24,862 nt of DNA from a virus (IMGVR_UViG_3300030419_007939:1-24862); one strand, 5' to 3'. Positions 15,876 through 23,112 are shown, numbered from the stretch's first letter. The notes: generated from the letters alone by a model not told the origin. Program-made: numbers and translations.

Positions 15876-17606
15876 ATGGCAAGTGGATACGGCGGATCAT
15901 CGGCAGGTAGTGGCACTGGAGGCGGCGCTACTAGCACAGGTGCTGGCGGATCCAGCGCCAACACGCAGTATTCTTCAAGTCCCACCAAACCTCAACAGAA
16001 TCAGGCGGGCATGACAAATGCATTTAAATTAGAACTTAGAAAGCGAATAAAGGAGCTTAAAAAAAGTACGGGCAAGCTAAAATTTAGTATAAAAGATTTT
16101 AACGAGGGCAAAAGCAACATTACCAACAACGCTTCGCCGGTAACATATTCAAAGCAGGAAAAGGTGGAGCAAGAGGTGCTGCAACAGTATGGGGTAATAT
16201 CAACAGCAGATAATGAAGATGGTTCTCAAGAGAAATACACTGGTCGTTTAAATTATAAAAGAGTATATAACCAACATTCACGGGCGGTGATTGACACTTG
16301 GTACGATTTACCATTTTTTTCTAGAACTGATGAATATGGCTTAATTTCGTCATTTGACTTGGTTGAGGATGATTTAGTAGATTTAAATGGTGTGCAAATG
16401 GTTAATTTTATTGCAGACGCATTCAAGGATCTGGCAATTGAATATAACGCCCGGGCTAAATCACCAGTTTGCTGTCGCGGCCTCAATAAATCAGACACAA
16501 TGCTTGCACGATTATTTGCTGTAAGAAGTTATGTAAACGAACTGGAAGTACAAGACCAATATTTAGAAAATTTTTATTCACAATTCAGTTCAGAAATTTT
16601 AAGCACACTTAAAGCTAGCGCAAAAATAAAAAATATTGATGATTTTTATAGATATTTGAAGGTTTTTATTAAAAGTAGCGGCATGCCGATTACAACGCCG
16701 GGAATCATGGAAAGCGAACACGCTTCTATATATATGTCAGGGTTGGCGGTGGATGTATTATCAGAAAGTCCAGATGACGACTCAGCAAAAATTAGATTTT
16801 TAGAAGATCCTAATTTTAAAATATTTCAGAATTTAGCATTTAAATATAATTTTAAAGTGGATATTAATGTGCCGTGGAGAATAATATTTGATTATAGGAC
16901 AAAAAAAGCAGCCGAATATTTAAACAAATATCCTGTTTATAAATTAAAATATCAAAAAAACCTTACACCATATGCCAGTTATCATAATTTTTCGACTCGT
17001 TATAATGGCTTTGCGCAAATTTTGGTTAAATTTTACCATAGGTTTATAGGAGAAAATCCAACGTACAATGTTGCTGCAAATTATGGCGAATTTTCAATTG
17101 AAAAACAAAATCGGCCTTTCGAAGTGCAAGCTCTGCGAGGTAAAATTGTCTCTGTTAATAGAAAATATGTCAGTTGGTATGCGGAAATCAGAAATATAGA
17201 AAGGGGCATGCCTTTGGGGCACAAACAGCTTAATTTACTTAAAAAGAGGACAAATAACATAGTCGTCCGAGCGTACACTGGGATAGATTTTGCTGCAGAT
17301 GCTAATGTTGCAATAAATTATATAGAATATGTTATGGGCACCGTTGGTTCTCAATCTTCTGGAAAATCCTTGATTTCTTTTAAAGAAGATCCTATAATGT
17401 TATTTAATATGATGAAACTGCCTAAGAGCGTGGCATCCAATGTTGAAAAACAGCCAGTAGAAACAAAAGAGGACCTTTCGTGTCACCAAGCACAAGGCCA
17501 TAAACAGTGTTATTTTGTTGAACTGCCGGATGGTAAATTTTATTGGACGAAAGATCCTGATGGAGAGATGCCACAACAGAACAAGGAGCAGTGGGGTATC
17601 AAATAA
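15876..17606 (+). CDS. Probable baseplate/tail-associated structural protein, function unknown
   Basis: A 576-residue protein. Residues 1-30 are an extreme Gly/Ser/Thr/Ala linker, followed by Gln/Asn-rich sequence and a basic helix (~48-68). From ~130 to ~520 it is a folded alpha/beta region rich in Tyr, Phe and Lys with no recognised motif; notable are a CCRGL turn near 200 and a long YHRFIGENP-containing segment near 388. The last ~40 residues have two Cys flanking HQAQGHKQ and a GKFYWTKDPDG hairpin. The preceding gene stops 4 bp upstream. Being last of the tail block, it is probably a baseplate or tail-tip protein; this rests only on context. Confidence 0.55.
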   Translation: MASGYGGSSAGSGTGGGATSTGAGGSSANTQYSSSPTKPQQNQAGMTNAFKLELRKRIKELKKSTGKLKFSIKDFNEGKSNITNNASPVTYSKQEKVEQEVLQQYGVISTADNEDGSQEKYTGRLNYKRVYNQHSRAVIDTWYDLPFFSRTDEYGLISSFDLVEDDLVDLNGVQMVNFIADAFKDLAIEYNARAKSPVCCRGLNKSDTMLARLFAVRSYVNELEVQDQYLENFYSQFSSEILSTLKASAKIKNIDDFYRYLKVFIKSSGMPITTPGIMESEHASIYMSGLAVDVLSESPDDDSAKIRFLEDPNFKIFQNLAFKYNFKVDINVPWRIIFDYRTKKAAEYLNKYPVYKLKYQKNLTPYASYHNFSTRYNGFAQILVKFYHRFIGENPTYNVAANYGEFSIEKQNRPFEVQALRGKIVSVNRKYVSWYAEIRNIERGMPLGHKQLNLLKKRTNNIVVRAYTGIDFAADANVAINYIEYVMGTVGSQSSGKSLISFKEDPIMLFNMMKLPKSVASNVEKQPVETKEDLSCHQAQGHKQCYFVELPDGKFYWTKDPDGEMPQQNKEQWGIK

Positions 17607-17619
17607 TTGACGGTTTAAA

Positions 17620-18801
17620 GTGATTTTTCAAACATTAGACAACAAAGACAAATGTAACAAAATATATGCTGATGGCGCAATTCGTACAAAGTTTTTACCG
17701 GATTTGCGCGGCACTTGGGAATATAAAAAGGGCCTGCCGCTTGATGTTGAGTTTGCGAAACTATATTGTAGCGGGGCATCAATAGAACGCGTATGTCCAG
17801 AGCGGCTAAGAGTACAGTGGTCCGCGTCAAGTGAGCGCCTCAAGGCGTATTTGAATTCTTTTATACAAGCTAAAATTTCTTTAAAAGAGCATTGCTTTTA
17901 TGACCTAGTTCCAGAGCATTTTCTTTTAAATTTTTATGAAGTTAAAAACCAAGTAACAGAACATGTCTTGAACAACTATGAAAAACCTGAAAATTACGAT
18001 TTTTTATTGCAATTATCAGAAGTGGTTGAGGATATAAAAAGTCGCCCATTGAATTTAAAATATCAAAAATTAAATTTATTATGCCATCAGATTGCAGCTA
18101 GAAATTTTTTGAAGCGAATTAAAAAAGCTGAAAAGCGAATTAAATACAATATTTTTGGCACAAAAACAGGCAGATTGACGACAGAACCAAAATCTTTTCC
18201 TATTTTGACATTAAAAAAAGAGTATCGTACTATTTTAGAACCAAATAATGATTTATATGTGGAATTGGATTTCAATGCTGCTGAATTAAGGACATTATTA
18301 TCTTTGATGGACAAGAAGCAGCCGAAAGAAGATATACACGAATGGAATGCGAAGAACGTGTTTCAAGGAATACGAAGAAAGGACGCTAAAGAGCGAATAT
18401 TCGCTTGGCTATATAATCCAGATTCTAAAGATCGTTTAGCAAATGGAACTTATGACAAAAAGCAGGTGAAAGAAAAATATTGGGATGGTAAAATAGTGAA
18501 AACGCCTTTTGGCAGAGAGATAGAGGCGGATGATTTTCACGCTTTGAATTATTTAGTTCAGAGCACAACAGCAGATGTTGTTTTGAGACAAGCAATAAAA
18601 GTTTATCAACTACTTAAAGAACGTAAATCACACATGGCATTTATTGTGCATGATTCATTAGTTATTGATTTGGCCAAAGAGGACAAAGTAATCTTAGATG
18701 AGTTGTTTGACGTTTTTTCAAAAACTGATTTGGGAGAGTTTAAGATCACAGTTCATGCTGGTAAGAATTTTGGTGAAATGAAGGAAATAAAATGGAAGTA
18801 G
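17620..18801 (+). CDS. DNA polymerase, family A, polymerase domain only (compact)
   Basis: A 393-residue template-directed DNA polymerase of the Pol I/T7 family. Motif A is DFNAAELRTLL with D217. The O-helix keeps R253, K257, F261 and Y265 at exact four-residue spacing, as in E. coli R754/K758/F762/Y766, but reads YN where YG is usual. NYLVQSTTADVVLRQAI matches the NAPMQGTAADIIKRAMI region. Motif C is H344-D345-S346, with Ser replacing the usual Glu. The two catalytic Asp are only ~128 residues apart (177 in E. coli Pol I), so part of the fingers is missing. No 3'-5' exonuclease domain is seen; residues 1-150 are unassigned. The start is GTG 17620 with a weak ribosome site. It overlaps the next gene by 10 bp. 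T4 relatives use a family B enzyme, so this is unusual. Confidence 0.9.
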   Translation: MIFQTLDNKDKCNKIYADGAIRTKFLPDLRGTWEYKKGLPLDVEFAKLYCSGASIERVCPERLRVQWSASSERLKAYLNSFIQAKISLKEHCFYDLVPEHFLLNFYEVKNQVTEHVLNNYEKPENYDFLLQLSEVVEDIKSRPLNLKYQKLNLLCHQIAARNFLKRIKKAEKRIKYNIFGTKTGRLTTEPKSFPILTLKKEYRTILEPNNDLYVELDFNAAELRTLLSLMDKKQPKEDIHEWNAKNVFQGIRRKDAKERIFAWLYNPDSKDRLANGTYDKKQVKEKYWDGKIVKTPFGREIEADDFHALNYLVQSTTADVVLRQAIKVYQLLKERKSHMAFIVHDSLVIDLAKEDKVILDELFDVFSKTDLGEFKITVHAGKNFGEMKEIKWK

Positions 18802-19622
18802 TTGGTTTTTCTAGTGCTGGGTGCAAAATAGCCAAAGAGTTTGAAAAGTATCCGCAATACAATGTACATTATGTTGATGTCGATATTGGCGGCGAAAATT
18901 GTTATAGTTTGCCGAAAGTTGAGACAATGCAGGATGCTGAAAAGCATGCCCCTAGTGTTTCAAGCTTGGCAGAGGCAATTCAAGATAAGAAAACTTTCTT
19001 TATTTGCGCCGGCGGTGGCATAACCAGCGGCTTTACTTTGAGAATTTTAGAACAAATTAAAAAAGCCCAACTTTATATTATCTATGTACGGCCAGATTTA
19101 ACATTTTTAAATGACGATGAGGCTCGCCGAGAAAAAATAGTATATAGGATTTTTCAAGAGTTTGCTCGCTCTGGCCTTTTTGAGAAAATGTTTGTGTTTG
19201 ATAATGCCAAGATTTCCGATATTATAGGAGAATTATCTATTGTTGAATATTTTGCAAAAATAAATGAAATGATTGCAAGCTCATTACATATGTTCAATTA
19301 TTTATCAAATACAAAGTCAATTATTAGCAATATACAAGAAGCAAAAGAAGCGAATAGAATTTCGACGTTGGCAATTTATGACTTGAACGAGGAGAAGGAG
19401 AGGTGTTTTTTTGATTTAAAAAATATAAGAGAAAAACATTTCTATTTTGCATTTAAAGAAGATACTTTGCAAAAAGAGAAAAACATGTTTAAGAAAATTA
19501 GAGAACAAGTAAAAAAAGCTGGACAACCGGAGTTGACTTCGGTATCATACGATATAACATCAACGACATATGAAAATAATTTTGCATATGTCGCCTCATA
19601 CACAAATTTTATTCAGGATTAA
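18792..19622 (+). CDS. Putative divergent tubulin/FtsZ-like protein
   Basis: A 276-residue protein. Its order of elements resembles the GTP-binding half of FtsZ/tubulin: a first strand and loop GFSSAGCKI (5-13, compare GVGGAGCN), a second strand YVDVD (~27-31), then TFFICAGGGITSGF (68-81), close to the tubulin signature GGGTG[ST]G preceded by F-hydrophobic-x-A-G, a long helix, a strand and RPDLTFL near 98-104, where FtsZ has its K-P-F turn. A KMFVFDNAK segment near 130-138 matches the FtsZ strand ending in P-N-D. After this come a long helix and a short C-terminal domain. The T7 catalytic loop (NxDxxD) is not recognisable and the signature is GGGITSG, so nucleotide hydrolysis is doubtful. It overlaps the polymerase gene by 10 bp with AAGGA upstream. 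The other possibility is an unrelated Rossmann-like protein. Confidence 0.5.
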   Translation: MEVVGFSSAGCKIAKEFEKYPQYNVHYVDVDIGGENCYSLPKVETMQDAEKHAPSVSSLAEAIQDKKTFFICAGGGITSGFTLRILEQIKKAQLYIIYVRPDLTFLNDDEARREKIVYRIFQEFARSGLFEKMFVFDNAKISDIIGELSIVEYFAKINEMIASSLHMFNYLSNTKSIISNIQEAKEANRISTLAIYDLNEEKERCFFDLKNIREKHFYFAFKEDTLQKEKNMFKKIREQVKKAGQPELTSVSYDITSTTYENNFAYVASYTNFIQD

Positions 19623-19625
19623 TGC

Positions 19626-19653
19626 TTGACTTTGTGTGCAAATGAGCTATACT
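19626..19653 (+). promoter_or_regulatory. Sigma70-type promoter for gp32
   Basis: TTGACT (19626-19631) and TATACT (19648-19653), 16 bp apart, each one mismatch from consensus. It lies in the gap between the tubulin-like gene and the gp32-like gene and would give a leader of about 45 nt. Confidence 0.75.
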
Positions 19654-19705
19654 GTATGTGCGGGTTGGGAAAATGACCCTGCCTATAATTTAAGGAGTAA
19701 ATATT

Positions 19706-20431
19706 ATGGCACTAGATTTGAAGAAGATGAAAAAGAAGCAACTTGCCCTACAAGGCAACGGCAATGGCAAGCGGTGGTTCTGGAAGCCGCAGGATGGCGA
19801 GCAGACTATCCGAATTGTTCCAGACGCAGACGGAGACCCCTTCAAGGAGTTTTGGTTCCACTACAATCTTGGCGACAAGCCCGGATTTCTTAGCCCGAAG
19901 CGCAATTTCGGCGAGGACTGCCCATTGGACACCTTTGTTCGCAAGCTTTGGGAAGATGGCTCTGATGAGTCCCGCGAATTGGCGAAGAAGCTGATGGCAA
20001 AGCAGCGCTTCTTTTCGCCCGTTATTGTTCGCGGCGAGGAAGACCAAGGTGTACGACTTTGGGGTTATAGCAAGACGGTCTATGAGAAGCTGCTCAGCCT
20101 CGTCTTGAACCCGGATTACGGTGATATTACCGACCCGGATAGTGGTACCGATCTTGTCCTCAAGTATGGCAAGAAGTCGGGTGCAATGTTCCCAAGCACG
20201 GATCTTGAGCCGCGACGACGATCATCGGCCCTTACTGAGGATCGCGATCTTGCGAAGGAGTTTATTAACACTGAGATTGATTACACTTCAATCTTTCCTC
20301 GTAAGACGACGGCGGAAGTCAAGGAAATGCTTGACGAATACCTTGCTGATGGCGAAGGAAACGAAGATGTAGAGAAGTATAACACAGAGAATACGGTAGA
20401 TAAGGCATTCAATGAATTGCTAGCGAGCTAA
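19706..20431 (+). CDS. 32: Single-stranded DNA-binding protein, T4 gp32-like
   Basis: A 241-residue gp32 homologue (T4 301). It coats single-stranded DNA at forks and recombination sites and works with polymerase and UvsX. Seen: a basic N-terminal arm (KKMKKKQ, 6-12) for cooperativity, the OB-fold start RWFWKPQDGEQTIRIVP (23-39), and the conserved core KQRFFSPVIVRG to GVRLWGYSKTVYEKL (~104-130). The C-terminal tail is strongly acidic, as needed for protein contacts. T4 gp32 binds zinc through His64, Cys77, Cys87 and Cys90; here only one Cys (C72) exists in the whole protein, so the zinc site is lost. The gene is visibly richer in G and C than its neighbours, has its own promoter and terminator and a GGAG site, all signs of high expression. 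Confidence 0.88.
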   Translation: MALDLKKMKKKQLALQGNGNGKRWFWKPQDGEQTIRIVPDADGDPFKEFWFHYNLGDKPGFLSPKRNFGEDCPLDTFVRKLWEDGSDESRELAKKLMAKQRFFSPVIVRGEEDQGVRLWGYSKTVYEKLLSLVLNPDYGDITDPDSGTDLVLKYGKKSGAMFPSTDLEPRRRSSALTEDRDLAKEFINTEIDYTSIFPRKTTAEVKEMLDEYLADGEGNEDVEKYNTENTVDKAFNELLAS

Positions 20432-20445
20432 GTGGGGAGCTTGCG

Positions 20446-20471
20446 GGGGGGGCTTCGGCCCCCCCTTTCAC
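20446..20471 (+). terminator. Rho-independent terminator with UUCG tetraloop
   Basis: An 8-bp stem GGGGGGGC/GCCCCCCC (20446-20453 with 20458-20465) closes TTCG (20454-20457) and is followed by TTTCACTTT. It ends the gp32 transcript; read-through would be needed for uvsX unless another promoter exists, and the next ATG is only 13 bp away. Confidence 0.88.
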
Positions 20472-20483
20472 TTTAGAGGTATT

Positions 20484-21614
20484 ATGGCAAAGGTAAAAAA
20501 AACAAGCGGTCGCTTAAGCATCGCAGACATGAAAAAGCTGATTAATAAGTCAGCAGGCGCAAATGTTGCGTTTTCTTTAAAGGATGAAAATCCAACAGAA
20601 GTTGATGAGTTTATTCCAACTGGTTCTAAATGGCTAGATGGTATTATTCGTCGTGGAAAGTGGGGTGGTATTCCCGTTGGCAAGATCAGCGAGATTGCTG
20701 GCTTAGAGGCCACAGGCAAATCTTACATGGCCGCACAGATTGCTGCAAATGCTCAAAAGATGGGCATTGACGTAATTTATTTTGATTCTGAAAGTGCCAT
20801 TGATCCTTATTTCCTTGCAAACGCTGGATGTAATTTAGAAAATTTGCTTTATATTCAGGCTCAATCAGTTGAGTTTGTATTAGAGACAATTGAGAATTTA
20901 TTAGCAAATAACGACAGTAAAATGCTATTTATATGGGATAGCATGGCAATGACACCTTCAGTTAGTGACATTGAGAGCGATTTCAACCCATTATCAACAA
21001 TGGCAGTGAAGCCTCGTATTCTTTCAAAGGGCATGGCAAAGTTGGTTCAACCGATCGCCAATAGAGATGCGACATTATTGATCTTAAATCAACTAAAAAC
21101 AAACATTACTAGAAGCCCGTCAGAGGCTCTTACAACGCCGTATTTCACGCCGGGGGGTAAAGCCCTAGCTTACGCATATTCTCTGCGTATATGGCTCACA
21201 GCGAGGAAAGGAAAGGCGAGTTTTATCTATGATGACAAGGGGTTTCGCATTGGAACTGAAGTTAGGGTAAAAATTGAAAAAAGCCGATTTGGAAGCCAAG
21301 GAAGGCAGTGCTCGTTTAAGATTATTTGGGGCGGTGACAATATTCATATTATGGATAAAGAAAGCTGGTTTGAGGCTATTAAGTCATCAGAACACTTGAC
21401 GAACGCCGGCGCTTGGTTTACATTGCACTATGACGACAAAACAACAGAAAAGTTCCAAAGTAAAAGCTGGAATGAAAAATTGGAAGATAAAAAGTTTTAT
21501 AATCGAATTATGGAGCTAATGGAGCAAGAGATTGTTCTCAAATTTGATAAGCGGGAAGGCAAAGCAGCAGATTTTTACGATGTTGATAATAAAGAGCCGG
21601 AACAATACCCATGA
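20484..21614 (+). CDS. uvsX: UvsX recombinase (RecA family)
   Basis: A 376-residue RecA-family strand-exchange protein, near T4 UvsX (391). It forms filaments on single-stranded DNA and drives recombination-dependent replication and repair. Walker A is G73-LEAT-G78-K79-S80, with ISEIAGLEATGKSYMAAQIA around it. Walker B is LFIWDS with D152. Further conserved parts are YFDSESAID near 93-101, LILNQLKTNI (the L2 region) near 197-206 and TPGGKALAYAYSLRIWL near 220. AGAGGT before the ATG supports the start. It overlaps the next gene by 4 bp (ATGA). The gp32-like gene just upstream is its known functional partner in T4. Confidence 0.95.
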   Translation: MAKVKKTSGRLSIADMKKLINKSAGANVAFSLKDENPTEVDEFIPTGSKWLDGIIRRGKWGGIPVGKISEIAGLEATGKSYMAAQIAANAQKMGIDVIYFDSESAIDPYFLANAGCNLENLLYIQAQSVEFVLETIENLLANNDSKMLFIWDSMAMTPSVSDIESDFNPLSTMAVKPRILSKGMAKLVQPIANRDATLLILNQLKTNITRSPSEALTTPYFTPGGKALAYAYSLRIWLTARKGKASFIYDDKGFRIGTEVRVKIEKSRFGSQGRQCSFKIIWGGDNIHIMDKESWFEAIKSSEHLTNAGAWFTLHYDDKTTEKFQSKSWNEKLEDKKFYNRIMELMEQEIVLKFDKREGKAADFYDVDNKEPEQYP

Positions 21615-21856
21615 GCGATAGCTTAGACAAACTTACCAAAAAACAAAGGAAGCTCGTTGAAGAGTTTCAAAAAGAGTTTGTGGTGAGTAAAAAATATGAG
21701 TATTTTTTTGGTAAAGATGTGTGTGGAAAAAGCATAGATATTATGCTCCCCAAACACCATGCTGCCCGCGTCAGAAAAAAATTACCTCGTCGTTGGAAAG
21801 GATACAGAATTCTTATAATGTTTCGCGACGTAGATAAAAAGGAGGAGGAAGAATAA
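21611..21856 (+). CDS. Small conserved-looking phage protein, function unknown
   Basis: An 81-residue protein, overlapping uvsX by 4 bp and the next ORF by 1 bp, so it is part of a coupled set. Residues 1-25 form a charged amphipathic helix. The middle has a FFGKDVCGKSIDIMLP hairpin, then a very basic stretch AARVRKKLPRRWKGYR (47-62), a hydrophobic strand (ILIMF) and an acidic tail (DVDKKEEEE). Nucleic-acid contact is possible because of the basic patch; the position after uvsX might suggest a recombination accessory (UvsY in T4 is 137 residues), but no sequence similarity to UvsY is visible. Confidence 0.75.
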   Translation: MSDSLDKLTKKQRKLVEEFQKEFVVSKKYEYFFGKDVCGKSIDIMLPKHHAARVRKKLPRRWKGYRILIMFRDVDKKEEEE

Positions 21857-21993
21857 TGGCTATGAAAAAAAGCACAGATAGATCAGCTTTTACAAGCAAG
21901 AAAACACGACAAGGTTGTGGTCGTTGGACAAAATTTCCACACAACAAAAGGTCAAAATTGTACAAAAAGAAATATCGCGGACAAGGAAGATAA
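21856..21993 (+). CDS. Very basic 45-residue microprotein
   Basis: ATG overlaps the previous TAA by one base (TAATG), and GGAGGAGG at 21841-21848 is a near-perfect ribosome site. The protein is 45 residues with about 16 Lys/Arg and only one acidic residue, and it ends in KKKYRGQGR. Small basic ORFs with a SKKTRQG to KYRGQG pattern occur in T4-like cyanophages as I recall them, without known function. The charge suggests DNA or RNA binding. Confidence 0.72.
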   Translation: MAMKKSTDRSAFTSKKTRQGCGRWTKFPHNKRSKLYKKKYRGQGR

Positions 21994-22003
21994 TTTTCCT
22001 TGT
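21981..22003 (+). repeat. Inverted repeat over a stop codon and a -35 element
   Basis: ACAAGGAA (21981-21988) and TTCCTTGT (21996-22003) form a perfect 8-bp stem with a 7-nt loop that contains the stop codon of the 45-residue ORF. The right arm overlaps the -35 element at 22000-22005. No T-tract follows, so it is not a normal terminator; it might protect the upstream mRNA end or bind a regulator. Confidence 0.45.
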
Positions 22004-22028
22004 ATCGTAGCACTGTTCCTGATATAAT
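22000..22028 (+). promoter_or_regulatory. Sigma70-type promoter for the deaminase gene
   Basis: TTGTAT (22000-22005) and a perfect TATAAT (22023-22028), 17 bp apart. The expected transcription start, seven bases after the -10, is base 22035, exactly the A of the deaminase ATG. Confidence 0.7.
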
Positions 22029-22034
22029 GGGTAC

Positions 22035-22442
22035 ATGCTTATCACAAATACGAGTAAAAAGACACAGCGCACACTTGAGTTGGCCAAAAGAGTAGCTGCG
22101 AACAGCACCTATGGCAAACTCAAGCACGGCGCTGTTTTAGTTAAAGGTGGCAATATTGTAAATGTCGCTTTTAATAAATCTAATTTTACAAGCTTTGGAA
22201 ACAGGTTTAGAAATAACTATACTTGTGGCCACGCAACTGCACATGCAGAAATAGGGGCGATATTGGGAGTTCCGCGCACCAAGACGGAAGGTGCGACAAT
22301 TTATGTCGTTAGGATTAATAGAAATGGCCAATATCGGATGAGTAAGCCTTGCCCTATGTGTGAAAATGTGTTAAAATTTGTAGGAATAAAAAAAGTTGTG
22401 TATACAACAGACGGAAACAATATAGGAGAATATAGACTATGA
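22035..22442 (+). CDS. Zinc-dependent cytidine/deoxycytidylate deaminase-like protein
   Basis: A 135-residue deaminase-fold protein. The catalytic signature is present: H70-A-E72 and, further on, P-C106-PM-C109, which bind zinc and activate water. The substrate-side part KHGAVLVKGGNIV (~30-42) is typical of CMP/dCMP deaminases. It is shorter than T4 dCMP deaminase (193 residues) and lacks the extra zinc site of that enzyme, so substrate is open: dCMP, cytidine or a base in RNA/DNA. In a replication cluster, conversion of dCMP to dUMP for dTTP supply is the simplest idea. No ribosome site precedes ATG 22035, which lies at the predicted transcript start; no other ATG would keep the fold. It overlaps the next gene by 4 bp. 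Confidence 0.82.
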   Translation: MLITNTSKKTQRTLELAKRVAANSTYGKLKHGAVLVKGGNIVNVAFNKSNFTSFGNRFRNNYTCGHATAHAEIGAILGVPRTKTEGATIYVVRINRNGQYRMSKPCPMCENVLKFVGIKKVVYTTDGNNIGEYRL

Positions 22443-22966
22443 ATATTTTTGCTATTGAAGGAAATGAAAAAACGGGCGAAATTGACTGGATTAAATCAGC
22501 AAAGTCGCAAGACAATATGCGAGTAGTTAAGATGATTTTAGAATCTTGTCAAATTTTGTCGACAGTGTTAAATGAACAGGGCGTGAAAGCGCCATATCGT
22601 TCTTTTAACCCAAAACACCCATCTTGCATGTGGGCAGCAGAAAGTTCTGAAAACTTTCGCAATCTTATGAAGCATTGTGCTGCTATGATTCAAGAATATG
22701 AGATGCGTTTTGGCAAGACACATAAGTGCAAGGCTGTATTAATGAAAATTAAGGAAATGTATAAACCAGATAGATTTCCAACTAATAAGCCAACACCTTT
22801 GCGGATGGCAATGCCAAATTATTTTAAGGTGAGAAATAACCCGGTATTGTCTTATAGGAAATACTATGCTAGTAAGCCAAAGATGAGGTATCCAAAAAAC
22901 AAGATCCCAGTTTGGTTTGAAAAGTATCGCGAAGGAAAACCATATACTATTTTGGAAGTAAAATGA
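22439..22966 (+). CDS. Conserved phage protein, function unknown
   Basis: A 175-residue protein. The N-terminal half has the pattern MNIFAIEGN, then RVVKMILESCQILSTVL, APYRSFNPKHPSCMWAAES and HCAAMIQEYEMRFGKTHKC. I know this as a widespread phage/bacterial family, where the usual D-K-H-V-V-K-M-x-L-E motif is here D-N-M-R-V-V-K-M-I-L-E, so the His of that motif is replaced. Conserved His, Cys and Asn residues look like an enzyme site, but I know of no proven activity. The C-terminal 60 residues are basic and Pro/Tyr-rich. It is coupled to the deaminase gene upstream (ATGA) and to a 49-residue ORF downstream (ATGA). Confidence 0.75.
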   Translation: MNIFAIEGNEKTGEIDWIKSAKSQDNMRVVKMILESCQILSTVLNEQGVKAPYRSFNPKHPSCMWAAESSENFRNLMKHCAAMIQEYEMRFGKTHKCKAVLMKIKEMYKPDRFPTNKPTPLRMAMPNYFKVRNNPVLSYRKYYASKPKMRYPKNKIPVWFEKYREGKPYTILEVK

Positions 22967-23112
22967 AAAAAATCAAACAAGAAATAACAAAAATTCTTAA
23001 AAAACATGGAAATTTACAAACAAATTTAAAATCTGAAAATGCGCAAAGGCAAATTACAGAGGAGATTGTTGCGGTGGTTGTAAACAACATTTATGGAGAG
23101 CACCGTGATTAA
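22963..23112 (+). CDS. 49-residue helical microprotein
   Basis: ATG overlaps the previous stop (ATGA) and the ORF ends at TAA 23110-23112. The 49-residue product is largely helical, with a Lys-rich start and a hydrophobic second helix (ITEEIVAVVVNNIYG, 31-45). No family recognised. Coupled start and codon content similar to its neighbours support expression. Confidence 0.55.
   Translation: MKKIKQEITKILKKHGNLQTNLKSENAQRQITEEIVAVVVNNIYGEHRD

Noticed and set aside
15586-15900. Minus-strand open frame of 104 codons at the junction of two tail genes
   Set aside because: It is antisense to two plus-strand genes and its hydrophobic stretches come from the complement of Ala/Thr/Gly-rich coding sequence; no promoter or start signal.
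19636-19893. Plus-strand open frame of 85 codons overlapping the start of gp32
   Set aside because: Its product is Arg/Trp-rich out-of-frame translation of gp32, and its start lies near the gp32 promoter without a suitable ribosome site.
21611-21856. UvsY recombination mediator
   Set aside because: The position after uvsX is suggestive, but length (81 versus 137 residues) and sequence pattern do not match.
21981-22003. Inverted repeat as a rho-independent terminator
   Set aside because: No T-tract follows the stem and it overlaps a promoter -35; kept only as an inverted repeat.
21813-22127. Minus-strand open frame of 104 codons over the small genes after uvsX
   Set aside because: It is antisense to coupled plus-strand genes with strong ribosome sites and to the deaminase promoter; the residue pattern is not protein-like.
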